NCBI RefSeq assembly: GCF_030053835.1
Contig: NZ_CP125655.1
Span: forward strand, 1,550,001 to 1,614,000
Origin: Cellulomonas sp. ES6
GTDB lineage: Bacteria > Actinomycetota > Actinomycetes > Actinomycetales > Cellulomonadaceae
Length of the DNA stretch: 64,000 nucleotides
Direction of reading: 5' to 3'
In this document: positions 42,740 to 51,153 of the stretch, piece by piece
Position numbering within the stretch: the stretch's first letter is position 1
How the letters are laid out: each line of letters opens with the position of its first letter
The notes under the pieces: model-generated
What the model saw: only the letters and a program-made list of their open reading frames with translations
The model's database searches: none
What the model was told of the DNA's origin: nothing
Translations under genes and position numbers: made by a program

Positions 42740-45430
42740 TCAGTGGATGCGGCGGGCCAGGCTCTCGCGGTCGCTGACGCCGACCTTCCGGTAGATCCGG
42801 TACAGGTGGTTGTCGACGGTCCGCACGGACACGCCGAGCGTCTCCGCCACCTGCCGGTTGGAGGCCCCGCCGGCGACGAGCCGGGCGATCTCCAGCTCGC
42901 GGGCGCTGAGCCCGGCGACCGGCCCGACCGCGTCCAGCGCCCGGTCGAGGTCTCCCCCGGCCTCCGCGATCACCGCCTCGGCAGCCCGGAGCTGCTCCCG
43001 CGCGGCGGCCGGGTCGCCCTGGAGCGCCGCGAGCGAGGCGGCGCGCGCGTGGGCGCGGACGGCGTGCACGCGCAGCCCGGCCGCCCGCAGCTCCGGCGCG
43101 ACGCGCGCGGCCTCGTCCGGGCTGCCGGAGGCGAGCGCCGCGACGTAGCGCCCGAGCACCGGCAGCAGCGTCCCCTGGGCCTGCGACGCGGCCGCCGCGA
43201 CCCGGTCGGCCGACGGGTGGTCGGGCAGCACCTCGGCGGCGGCGGACCCGGACAGCACCGCGGCGGGGACGAACCCGCGGTCCAGGTCCAGCTCGACCTC
43301 CGCCCACAGCGCCTCCGCGTCCCGCCGCGGGTCGGTGCCCGACGCGACCGTGACCCGCGTGCTCGCCAGCGTCGCCGACGTCAGCGGGACCGGCCCGACC
43401 GGCAGCCGCATCGCGACCAGGCCGTCCCGCAGCGCCTGCGCGGCGACCACCCGGCCGTCCGCCGCGGCCAGGGACGACCCGATGCACAGCAGCCCGGCGC
43501 GCGCCCACGGCTGCAACGGGGCCGTCGACCCCAGCGCCAGGGCGCCCGGCAGGTGCTCGCGCAGCTCCCGCGACCGCCCCGCGAGCGCCAGCCCCAGCGC
43601 GACGACCGCCGCCCCGAGCTCGATCGCGGGACCGTCCAGCGCGGCGCGCGCCTCGTCCAGCGCCCGCGACGCGTCACGGACCGCCTCGTCGATGCGACCC
43701 GCCAGCAGCACCGCCAGCCAGCGGGCGGCGTGCTCGTCGGGGTCGGGCGCGGCGGGCCCGGCCGGCGGGTCGGTCGCGTCGAGGGCGTCCAGCGCGTCGA
43801 GCGCGCGGCCCCGGGCGAGCAGCAGCCAGCCGTCGGGCCGCTCCGTGCCCGTCCCGTCGTCCCGCTCCGCGCCCGCGTCCTCGCCCGCGTGCTGCGCGCC
43901 GGCGCCCACGCCCAGCAGCAGCTCGAGGCGCCGCCGCGACCGCCGTCCCGCGGCGTCCTCCGGCACCGGCACCGCGAGCGCCGCGTCCACCTCGCCGCAC
44001 GCCAGGCCGAGGTAGCGCGCGTGCCACTCGTCCACGGCCGCGCGACCGGCCGACCCGACCCGGTCCCGGGCGGCGGCGACGGCGGCCTCCACCTCGCGCC
44101 GGTCGGCGCCGGCGCGGGCGAGCGCGTCGAGGAACGGCACCGCCGTGCCCGCGTCCGGCTCGTCCTCCCACTCGGCCCTTCGCACCGCGAGCCGGGTGGC
44201 GGCGGCGCGACGCAGCGCGCGCCCCAGCACCGCGACGCCCTCCCGGGACTCGGCCCACCGCGCACCGCTGCCGTCGGGCTGCGCGCCGCGGCGGTCGGGC
44301 CGCGCAGCGGGGCCGTCGGGCTGCGCGCCGGCTGCGGGGACGCCCCCGGGGGCGGGAACGGGCGCGGCTGCGGGGACGGACGCCGGGGCGGCCACCCCGG
44401 CGACCCCGCTGACCGGGGCGGCCACCCGGGCGTCCCCCGCGGCGGCACCGGCGCCGGCCGGGGTCGCGGCCAGCGCCCGCTCCACCTGCTCACGGGCCCG
44501 CGCCGCCTCGACGCGTCCACCCACCGCCAGCAGGTGCTCGGCCACGAGCGGCGGCACCACGACCACCTCGGTCCGGTCGCCCGCGTCGACCACGCGCACG
44601 ACGCCGGCGTCCTCGAGCGCGGCCAGGTCGTCCCACTCGAGCACCCGGCGCACGACGGCAGGGCTCGCGGGCCCGAGCGTCGCCAGCACCGCGAGCGCCG
44701 ACCGCGCCGGACCGTCGAGTCCCTCCAGCAGCGCGTCGACGACCGTCACCAGTCCCGGCGTGCGCAGGTCGGCCACCGCCGTCCACACTCCGTCGACGAG
44801 CACCAGCCGCCCGGCCCGGCGCGCCCCCGCGACCACCGCGCGCGCGACGCCCGGCACCCCGGCCGACAGGGCGTACACCCGGGCGGCGGCGTCCGGCGCC
44901 GGCGGCCCGCCGAGCTCCTCGGTCAGCACCGCCAGCAGCGCGTCGAACCGCAGCGGCGGCACGGCGACGCCCGCCAACGGCACCGCGCCGGCGACCCGAG
45001 ACGCGGCGACCCGGTTCGCGCGGGCCGGCCGGGAGGTCAGCAGCGGCAGCGACCCGGTCTGCTCGGCGACCGTCGCGAGGACCGCGCGGGACTCCTCGTC
45101 CAGCAGGTCCGCACGGCGTGACAGCAGCACCGCGCGGCCGGCACCGACGGCCTCCAGCACGCGCGCGGTCGCCGGCCCGAGCGGGTCACCCGGTGCCGGG
45201 CGCGCCGCCCACCCGGCCAGCGCGAGCGCGGCGAGCGGCCGTCCGCGGACGCCCGGACGACCCGGCACCCGGAGCACCTGCCAGCCGTCCTCCGCGAGCG
45301 CACCCGCGGCCCGCTCGGCGAGCGCGCCCGCCCCCGAGCCCGCGACGCCGGTCAGCAGCGCCCCGGTCCCGGCGCGCAGCGCGTCGAGGACCTGGTCCGC
45401 CGCGTCGTCGTCCCCGGGTCCCGCCCCCAT
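42740..45430 (-). CDS. Large LuxR-family regulator (LAL/MalT-like layout)
   Basis: Regulator of 896 residues. The N-terminal region has a degenerate P-loop (GVAGSGAGALAER) and a Walker B-like RAVLLSRRADLLDE; a long helical repeat region follows with an Ala/Pro/Gly-rich linker holding repeated AQPDG units. The C-terminus is a LuxR helix-turn-helix (LSARELEIARLVAGGASNRQ, VAETLGVSVRTVDNHLY). ATG 45430 is chosen: TAGCGT lies seven bases upstream, as in a leaderless promoter. The lost Walker lysine suggests it no longer hydrolyses ATP. Target genes unknown; GT2 is the next gene on the same strand. Confidence 0.88.
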   Translation of the reverse strand: MGAGPGDDDAADQVLDALRAGTGALLTGVAGSGAGALAERAAGALAEDGWQVLRVPGRPGVRGRPLAALALAGWAARPAPGDPLGPATARVLEAVGAGRAVLLSRRADLLDEESRAVLATVAEQTGSLPLLTSRPARANRVAASRVAGAVPLAGVAVPPLRFDALLAVLTEELGGPPAPDAAARVYALSAGVPGVARAVVAGARRAGRLVLVDGVWTAVADLRTPGLVTVVDALLEGLDGPARSALAVLATLGPASPAVVRRVLEWDDLAALEDAGVVRVVDAGDRTEVVVVPPLVAEHLLAVGGRVEAARAREQVERALAATPAGAGAAAGDARVAAPVSGVAGVAAPASVPAAAPVPAPGGVPAAGAQPDGPAARPDRRGAQPDGSGARWAESREGVAVLGRALRRAAATRLAVRRAEWEDEPDAGTAVPFLDALARAGADRREVEAAVAAARDRVGSAGRAAVDEWHARYLGLACGEVDAALAVPVPEDAAGRRSRRRLELLLGVGAGAQHAGEDAGAERDDGTGTERPDGWLLLARGRALDALDALDATDPPAGPAAPDPDEHAARWLAVLLAGRIDEAVRDASRALDEARAALDGPAIELGAAVVALGLALAGRSRELREHLPGALALGSTAPLQPWARAGLLCIGSSLAAADGRVVAAQALRDGLVAMRLPVGPVPLTSATLASTRVTVASGTDPRRDAEALWAEVELDLDRGFVPAAVLSGSAAAEVLPDHPSADRVAAAASQAQGTLLPVLGRYVAALASGSPDEAARVAPELRAAGLRVHAVRAHARAASLAALQGDPAAAREQLRAAEAVIAEAGGDLDRALDAVGPVAGLSARELEIARLVAGGASNRQVAETLGVSVRTVDNHLYRIYRKVGVSDRESLARRIH

Positions 45431-45507
45431 GCCCGCCACGCTACCCACGCGCGGTCCGGGCGGCCCGGTGGCTGGTGCGTTCCGGTCTCCCGCGCGGGCG
45501 CCGCGCA

Positions 45508-46161
45508 TCAGCCCGGCCGCAGACCCGCCCGGTCCACGATGACCGCGAGCTGCGACCGCGTCGTCACCCCGAGCTTGGCCATCGCGCGGCTGAGGTGCGC
45601 CTTGACCGTGGAGTCCGAGCGGTAGGTCAGCTCGCCGATCGCCTGGTTCGACAGCCCGGCGGGCACGTACGCGGCGACCTCGAGCTCCGCCTCGGTCAGC
45701 ACCTCCAGGGCGCGCTGCGCCTCCTCGCGCCGGCCGCGGTCGGGGTCGGCGGCGACGTGCCGCAGCAGCGACCCGGCGGCGGCCCGGCCGAGCGCGCCGT
45801 CCCCGTCGGCGACGCGGCGGACGGCCTCGGCGATCTGCGCCGGGTCGGCGTCCTTGGCCAGGAACCCCGAGGCGCCGGCACGGACCGCGGCGACCACCGT
45901 CTCGTCGGTGCCGAAGGACGTCAGCGCGATGACACCCGGCGGTGACGGCAGCTCGCGCAGGGCGGCCAGCGCGTCGAGCCCGGACATGCGCGGCATGTGC
46001 AGGTCGAGCAGCACGACGTCCGGGTGGTGGGCCTGCACCGCGGGGACGACCTCGTCGCCGTCGGCGGCCTGCGCGACGACCGTGAGGTCCTGCGCGGCCA
46101 GGATCGTCGTGAGCAGCGTGCGCACCAGCGCGTCGTCGTCGACGACGAGGACCCGGATCAC
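45508..46161 (-). CDS. NarL/FixJ-type response regulator
   Basis: Response regulator of 217 residues: receiver domain with the acidic pocket DDD (8-10), phosphorylation site D53 in LLDLHMP and TSFG, then a LuxR-type helix-turn-helix (LTEAELEVAAYVPAGLSNQA, STVKAHLSRAMAKLG). GTG 46161 overlaps the kinase stop (GTGA). Confidence 0.93.
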   Translation of the reverse strand: MIRVLVVDDDALVRTLLTTILAAQDLTVVAQAADGDEVVPAVQAHHPDVVLLDLHMPRMSGLDALAALRELPSPPGVIALTSFGTDETVVAAVRAGASGFLAKDADPAQIAEAVRRVADGDGALGRAAAGSLLRHVAADPDRGRREEAQRALEVLTEAELEVAAYVPAGLSNQAIGELTYRSDSTVKAHLSRAMAKLGVTTRSQLAVIVDRAGLRPG

Positions 46162-47585
46162 ACCGACGAGCGTAGGGCCTGGCCGTCGTCCGTCCGGGAC
46201 TGCCAGGGCAGTCGCGCGTCGAGCACGTGCCAGCCCTGGTGCACGCCGGCCTGCACGGTGCCGCCGAGCAGCGCGGCCCGCTCCCGCATGCCGACCAGCC
46301 CGGAGCCGGTGCCCGGCGCGGCCGGCCGCACCCCGGCGGCCACGAGGTTCGCCACGCGCAGGTGGACGCCCTCGGCGGGCGACGCGCGGACGGTCACCTC
46401 GACCGGGCGGCCCGGGGCGTGCTTGAGCGCGTTGGTCAGGCCCTCCTGCACGATGCGGAACGCCGCCCGGGTGAGGGCCGGCGAGGCGTCGCGGCCGTCG
46501 GTGACGAACACCGTGCTGGTGACCCACCGGCCCTGCCGCCGGGCGCCGTCGAGCAGCCCGGCGAGCTCGTCGAGCGTCGCGCCGGGCGCGTGGGGGTCGT
46601 CCCCCGTGCGGAGCGTGGAGATGAGGCCGCGCATCTCGGCGATCGCCTGCTGCGCGGAGGAGCGGACCTGCTGGGCGGCGGCCTGCACCTGCGCGTCGGT
46701 GGCGCCGCGCTGCACCTCGAGCGCGGAGGCCTGCAACGAGATGCGCGAGATGTGGTGGGCGACGGTGTCGTGGACCTCGCGGGCGATCAGCTCGCGCTCC
46801 TCCTGCCGGGACATCCGGTCCCGCAGGGTGTCGGCGCGCGCGACCTGCCCCTCCATGTCGGCCACCGCGCGCTCGGCGCGCGCCCGGGACGCGCGGACCA
46901 GCCCGGCGGCGACGGACGCGGCCAGGCACAGCAGCCCCACGACGACGATGCCGAGCGGGCTCGCCGTGGAGATCTGCCCGGTGACCTGGTCGGTGAGGCT
47001 CAGCACCCGGTGCTCCGGCGGCCGCACCGCGTCCCGCCACAGCGCCGCCCCGGTCCCGGCCGCCACCGCCGCGGTGCACCACCACGCGACCCGGCGGGTG
47101 GCGGTCGCGAACACCCACGGCAGGGCGATCAGCGCGGTGACGGAGTCGAGCGGCAGCACCACGGGCAGCGCCGAGGCGGCGAGCGTCAGCGGCACGGCGG
47201 CGGACCGGCGCGCCACCAGGAACCCCGCCCCGACCAGGCCGACGAGCATCGCCGCGATGTCGAGCGCGACGCGCGGGTCGTCCGGCACCCGGGCGTTGCC
47301 GCTGAAGGACGAGGCGACCATCGCGCTGAACGCGGCGACGGTCACGGCACCGACCGTCCCGGCCCGCGACCACCACGGCCGGCCCGGGCGCGGCGCGGAG
47401 GTGCGGGCCCCACCCGCGGGCGGGGCGCCGGGGAACCACGGCGCGGCGGCCGGACCCGGCGGCACCGGGCCCGACGGCAGCGGGCCCCGAGGCTCCGGCC
47501 CCGGCGGCACGGGGCGCTGCGGCACCGGGCCCGGCGGCACGGCACCCGACGGCACAGGGCGCTGCGAGCCGGGGACCAGGGACAT
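46158..47585 (-). CDS. Sensor histidine kinase (HisKA_3 type)
   Basis: Kinase of 475 residues. A Pro/Gly-rich N-terminal tail with repeated PVPPGP units (about 10-60), then four to six membrane segments, a HisKA_3 dimerisation helix with the phospho-acceptor in REVHDTVAHHIS, and an HATPase with NALKHAPGRP and GSGLVGMRERA. ATG 47585 has TACCCT seven bases upstream (leaderless). It forms a two-component system with the overlapping response regulator; ligand unknown. Confidence 0.92.
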   Translation of the reverse strand: MSLVPGSQRPVPSGAVPPGPVPQRPVPPGPEPRGPLPSGPVPPGPAAAPWFPGAPPAGGARTSAPRPGRPWWSRAGTVGAVTVAAFSAMVASSFSGNARVPDDPRVALDIAAMLVGLVGAGFLVARRSAAVPLTLAASALPVVLPLDSVTALIALPWVFATATRRVAWWCTAAVAAGTGAALWRDAVRPPEHRVLSLTDQVTGQISTASPLGIVVVGLLCLAASVAAGLVRASRARAERAVADMEGQVARADTLRDRMSRQEERELIAREVHDTVAHHISRISLQASALEVQRGATDAQVQAAAQQVRSSAQQAIAEMRGLISTLRTGDDPHAPGATLDELAGLLDGARRQGRWVTSTVFVTDGRDASPALTRAAFRIVQEGLTNALKHAPGRPVEVTVRASPAEGVHLRVANLVAAGVRPAAPGTGSGLVGMRERAALLGGTVQAGVHQGWHVLDARLPWQSRTDDGQALRSSV

Positions 47586-47654
47586 GCCGCACAGGGTACG
47601 GACGACCGGGGACACCCCACGTCCGCCGACCGGGCGGTCCGACCGCGTCGGTGC

Positions 47655-47668
47655 TGCCCGATCGGGCA
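47655..47668. promoter_or_regulatory. Palindrome in the kinase/DUF4352 divergent promoter
   Basis: Perfect 14-base palindrome TGCCCGATCGGGCA between the divergent kinase and DUF4352-like genes. A possible binding site for the response regulator. Confidence 0.4.
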
Positions 47669-47806
47669 CACCGGTCCTGCCCGGCCGGCCGACGCCGCGC
47701 CCGGGGCCGGTCCGGGAGCGTCGGTGCACGTCACGGCGGTGCCCGTCACCGCCGGTCCGCACCACCCGATCCGTCCGCGTCCGCGGCGCCCACGAGGAGC
47801 AGCACC

Positions 47807-48505
47807 ATGTCCCAGGTCCCCCCGCCCGGCTCGTACCCCGTCCCCGGCGCGCCCACGCCGCCCCCGTCGGAGCCTCCGACGCGGAAGCGGTCGTGGTTCG
47901 CCCGCCACAAGGTGCTCACCACGCTCGGCGTGCTGGTCGTCGCCGTCGTCGCGATCGCGTCGGCCACGTCCGGAGGCTCCGACGCGCCCGACGCCTCCGC
48001 CCCGGCCGCCGGTGGCAGCACGGCCGGCGGCGGCGGCGACCCCGCGGCTCCCGCCGACGACCCGGCGGCCGACGACGCGGGCGACGACGCCGCCCCCGCC
48101 GCCGAGCAGCCCGCCGGGATCGGCACCCCGGTCCGCGACGGCAAGTTCGAGTTCACCGTCACCGGCGTCGAGCCCGGCGTCGCCCGCATCGGCGACGACA
48201 TGCTCGGGCAGGACGCGCAGGGCCAGTTCGTGCTCGTCCACCTCACGGTGACGAACATCGGCGAGGAGGCCCAGTACTTCGACGGCTCCTCGCAGAAGGC
48301 GTTCGACGCCCAGGGCCGCGAGCTGTCCGCGGACGGCACCGCCGCGGTGTACCTCGGGGACGCGAACTCGTTCCTCAACCAGATCAACCCGGGCAACTCC
48401 GTGACGGGCACCGTCGTGTTCGACATCCCGGCCGACGCGGCGCTGACCCGGCTCGAGCTGCACGACTCGCCGTTCTCGGGCGGCGTGGAGGTGGCGCTCG
48501 GCTGA
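47807..48505 (+). CDS. DUF4352-type membrane-anchored protein
   Basis: Protein of 232 residues: Pro-rich N-terminus, Arg/Lys patch and one membrane segment (VLTTLGVLVVAVVAIASAT), a Gly/Ala/Asp-rich spacer, then an extracytoplasmic immunoglobulin-like domain with the DUF4352 pattern (FVLVHLTVTNIGEEAQYF, NPGNSVTGTVVFDIP). ATG 47807 follows GAGGAG. Divergent from the two-component system and may belong to its regulon. Function unknown. Confidence 0.85.
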   Translation: MSQVPPPGSYPVPGAPTPPPSEPPTRKRSWFARHKVLTTLGVLVVAVVAIASATSGGSDAPDASAPAAGGSTAGGGGDPAAPADDPAADDAGDDAAPAAEQPAGIGTPVRDGKFEFTVTGVEPGVARIGDDMLGQDAQGQFVLVHLTVTNIGEEAQYFDGSSQKAFDAQGRELSADGTAAVYLGDANSFLNQINPGNSVTGTVVFDIPADAALTRLELHDSPFSGGVEVALG

Positions 48506-48570
48506 GTGCGCGGCGGCGGCCGGCCCCCGGACACGCTCTGCGGGGCAGGCCGCCGCTCTACGCTGGGCGC

Positions 48571-49581
48571 ATGGCCACGATCAGGGACGTCGCCTCGGAC
48601 GCCGGGGTCGCGCCGAGCACCGTGTCCTACGTCCTGTCGGGCCGCAAGAAGCTGCCGGACGCCACCGTGCAGCGCGTGCTGGAGAGCGTCGCGCGCCTCG
48701 GGTACCGGCCGTCACCGGCCGCGCGGGCGCTCGCGCTGGGCCGCACGAACATCCTCGGGATGCTCGCGTCGTACTCCCCGGCGACGCCGGAGCCGGACGT
48801 CGACGTGTTCATGCGGTTCGTCCGCGCCGCGATGTACACGGCGCAGCCGCGCGGCTACGACGTGCTCGTGATGGGCCGCGGCGACGACGAGCTGGCGGGC
48901 GACATGCTGGCGGACGCCCTCGTGGTCATGGACATCCGGCTGCACGACCGGCGGCTGCCGGTGCTGCGGGAGCGGGGGCTGCCGACGGTGCTGATCGGCT
49001 GGCCCGCGGACCCGGCGGGCATGAGCGCGGTCGACCTGGACTTCGCGGAGGCGGCCCGCGTGATGGTGCGCCACCTGGCGTCCCTGGGGCACCGCGAGGT
49101 CGCGGTGCTGGTGCACCCCGACGACAACGTGGACGAGCTGGCGTTCCGGTACCGGTACCGGACGGCGTTCGCGCAGACGTGCGCGGAGCTCGGCCTGCGC
49201 GGGGCCGTCGTCTCGTGCCTGCCCGGGCCGGGGGCGGCGGGGCGGTGGCTGGACAAGGTGCTGACCGAGCTCCCCGGCCTGACCGGCGTCCTGGTGCTGG
49301 GCCTCGCGTCGTTCGACGACCTGACGGCGGAGCTCGCGCGGCGCGGCCGCTCGGTGCCCGGCGACGTGTCCGTGCTGGCGCTGGCGCCGGCGGAGCAGTT
49401 CCTGCCGCTGCACCCGGGGACCACGCTCGTGGACCTGCCGGGACGGGCGATGGTGTCCCGCGCGGTCGAGCGCGCGCTGGACGAGCTGGCGGGCGCCGCG
49501 GGCGGGGCGGTGGACCTGCTGCCGGCGGTCCTGCACGAGCACGGGTCGACGGGCCCCGCGGGCCGCGGCCTGCGCGCCTGA
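48571..49581 (+). CDS. LacI-family regulator of the GH31 locus
   Basis: LacI/GalR repressor of 336 residues with helix-turn-helix IRDVASDAGVAPSTVSYVLS (4-23) and a sensor domain with VDLDFAEAARVMVRHLASLG. ATG 48571 has TACGCT seven bases upstream (leaderless). It precedes the ABC importer/GH31 operon in the same direction; the GGTGAACC palindromes at 49800 and 49864 are its likely sites. Confidence 0.93.
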   Translation: MATIRDVASDAGVAPSTVSYVLSGRKKLPDATVQRVLESVARLGYRPSPAARALALGRTNILGMLASYSPATPEPDVDVFMRFVRAAMYTAQPRGYDVLVMGRGDDELAGDMLADALVVMDIRLHDRRLPVLRERGLPTVLIGWPADPAGMSAVDLDFAEAARVMVRHLASLGHREVAVLVHPDDNVDELAFRYRYRTAFAQTCAELGLRGAVVSCLPGPGAAGRWLDKVLTELPGLTGVLVLGLASFDDLTAELARRGRSVPGDVSVLALAPAEQFLPLHPGTTLVDLPGRAMVSRAVERALDELAGAAGGAVDLLPAVLHEHGSTGPAGRGLRA

Positions 49582-49642
49582 CACGCGGCCCCGCCGCCCT
49601 CCGGGAGCGCCGCCCTCGGGGGCCTGCCGAGGTCGTCAGGTA

Positions 49643-49680
49643 GGGCCGAGGTCGTCACGCCGAGCTGACGACCTCGGCCC
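49643..49680. terminator. Strong hairpin after LacI gene within a repeat array
   Basis: Perfect 15-base stem (GGGCCGAGGTCGTCA with its complement at 49666-49680) and 8-base loop, 61 bases after the LacI stop. It forms the centre of four arms at 49629, 49648, 49666 and 49685. Confidence 0.65.
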
Positions 49681-49799
49681 GAGATGACGACCTCGCGCGA
49701 GCGTGTGGGGGGCGGCGGTGCGCGGGACGGCGGGCGGCGGGGCCTTCCGGCGGCGGGCGCGCTCCCACGGCGGCGTCAGGTCACGATCCGGTCACGATC

Positions 49800-49815
49800 G
49801 GTGAACCGGTTCACC
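49800..49815. promoter_or_regulatory. LacI-type operator 1 (GH31 importer)
   Basis: Perfect 16-base palindrome GGTGAACCGGTTCACC upstream of the importer operon. Confidence 0.75.
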
Positions 49816-49863
49816 TCACCCCCTTGATCCGCCGAGCGCGCCGAGGATACGGTGCCGCGCATC

Positions 49864-49879
49864 GGTGAACCGGTTCTCC
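49864..49879. promoter_or_regulatory. LacI-type operator 2 (GH31 importer)
   Basis: GGTGAACCGGTTCTCC, one base off the perfect copy 64 bases upstream. The spacing of about six helical turns suits looping or cooperative binding. Confidence 0.7.
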
Positions 49880-49919
49880 ACATGGGGTACCGCACCGCCG
49901 CTCATCAGAGAGGATGACC

Positions 49920-51134
49920 GTGAAGCAACGACGCTTGGCCTCTGCCGCCGCCCTCGCCCTCCCCCTCGCCCTGCTCGCGACCGCCTGTGGTTCCGGCGGT
50001 GGCGACGAGTCGGGGGGCGACCCCACGCAGCTGACGTTCTGGGACGGGTTCACGCAGTACAACACCGGCGGCTCGCCGTTCGAGGAGCTCATCGCGACCT
50101 GCGAGGACGAGACCGGCATCACCATCGAGCGCACCGTCAGCGACAACATCTACGACAAGTACACGCGTGCAGCCTCGACCGGTGACCTGCCCGACCTGCT
50201 CATCCTCGACAACCCGAACGTCGCGCAGTTCGCGGAGACCGGGATCCTCGCGGACAACGAGGCCGCCGGGATCGACACCAGCGAGATGCAGCCGAACATC
50301 GTGGCGTCCGGCATCTACGAGGGGAAGACGTACGGCGCCCCGTTCGGGTCCAACACCCTCGCGCTGTTCTACGACGTCGACGCGTTCGCGGAGGCCGGCC
50401 TCGAGCCGCCCACCGACTGGGACTCCCTGCGGTCCGCCGCGCAGGCGCTGACCGACCCGGCCGCCGGGCGCTACGGCATCGCGTTCTCCGCCCGCCCCGA
50501 CCAGGAGGGCACGTTCCAGTTCCTGCCGTTCTTCTGGGGTGCGGGCGCCGAGCTCACGGACGTCGACTCCCCCGAGGCCGTCGAGGCGCTGACGCTCTGG
50601 ACGGACCTGGTGGCCGACGGGTACGCCTCCGGCGAGAACGTCACGCTCAACCAGCAGGAGATCCGCGACCAGTTCACCGCCGGCCACGCCGCGATGATGG
50701 TCAACGGCACCTGGCAGCTCAACACGCTCGACGACAGCGACGTGAACTACGCCGTCGTGCCGATCCCCGCCCCGGACGGCGGCGCCGCCCCCAGCCCGCT
50801 CGGCGGCGAGTTCATCAACGTCGTCCAGAACGAGGACCCGGCGATCGTGACCGCGGCCGGCGAGTTCGCGTCCTGCTTCACCTCGCGCGAGAACCTCGCG
50901 GGCTGGCTCGAGGGCCAGACGTACATCTCCCCGTACGCGGACCAGGCCGAGGAGCAGGCGGCGGACGACCCGCGGCTGGTTCCCTGGGTGGAGGCCGTCG
51001 GCGCGGCCCGCAGCCGCACCGAGGACCTCGGCTCGTCGTTCGCGTCCGTCGCGACCCGGCTCGGTGAGGCGCTCTCCGGAGCGGTGGCGGGTCAGACCGA
51101 CCCGGCCACGGCCCTCGCCGACGCCGCGCAGTGA
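49920..51134 (+). CDS. ABC transporter substrate-binding lipoprotein (extracellular solute-binding family 1)
   Basis: Sugar-binding lipoprotein of 404 residues. The signal peptide ends at LLATAC (C23); the mature part has LTFWDGFTQYNTGG and AAMMVNGTWQLN segments typical of maltose/oligosaccharide-type binding proteins. GTG 49920 is preferred to ATG 49914 because AGAGAGG then has proper spacing. First gene of the importer operon. Confidence 0.92.
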   Translation: MKQRRLASAAALALPLALLATACGSGGGDESGGDPTQLTFWDGFTQYNTGGSPFEELIATCEDETGITIERTVSDNIYDKYTRAASTGDLPDLLILDNPNVAQFAETGILADNEAAGIDTSEMQPNIVASGIYEGKTYGAPFGSNTLALFYDVDAFAEAGLEPPTDWDSLRSAAQALTDPAAGRYGIAFSARPDQEGTFQFLPFFWGAGAELTDVDSPEAVEALTLWTDLVADGYASGENVTLNQQEIRDQFTAGHAAMMVNGTWQLNTLDDSDVNYAVVPIPAPDGGAAPSPLGGEFINVVQNEDPAIVTAAGEFASCFTSRENLAGWLEGQTYISPYADQAEEQAADDPRLVPWVEAVGAARSRTEDLGSSFASVATRLGEALSGAVAGQTDPATALADAAQ

Positions 51135-51153
51135 GCCCGGCGGACGGACGACC

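Larger units (their letters stand above)
49582..49919. other. Intergenic region between LacI and ABC importer
   Basis: 338 bases without a gene. It holds the hairpin array (49629-49694), two LacI-type operators (49800-49815, 49864-49879) and the importer's binding site AGAGAGG (49906-49913). Confidence 0.6.

Noticed and set aside
40553..45121. Open frame of about 1500 codons on the plus strand
   Set aside because: It is the antisense shadow of the TetR-exporter, GT2 and LuxR genes, Arg/Pro/Gly-rich with no domains; very high GC opens such frames.
49629..49694. Repeat array considered as a CRISPR
   Set aside because: Only two direct and two inverted 10-base units with 9-base gaps; no repeat-spacer pattern and no cas genes.
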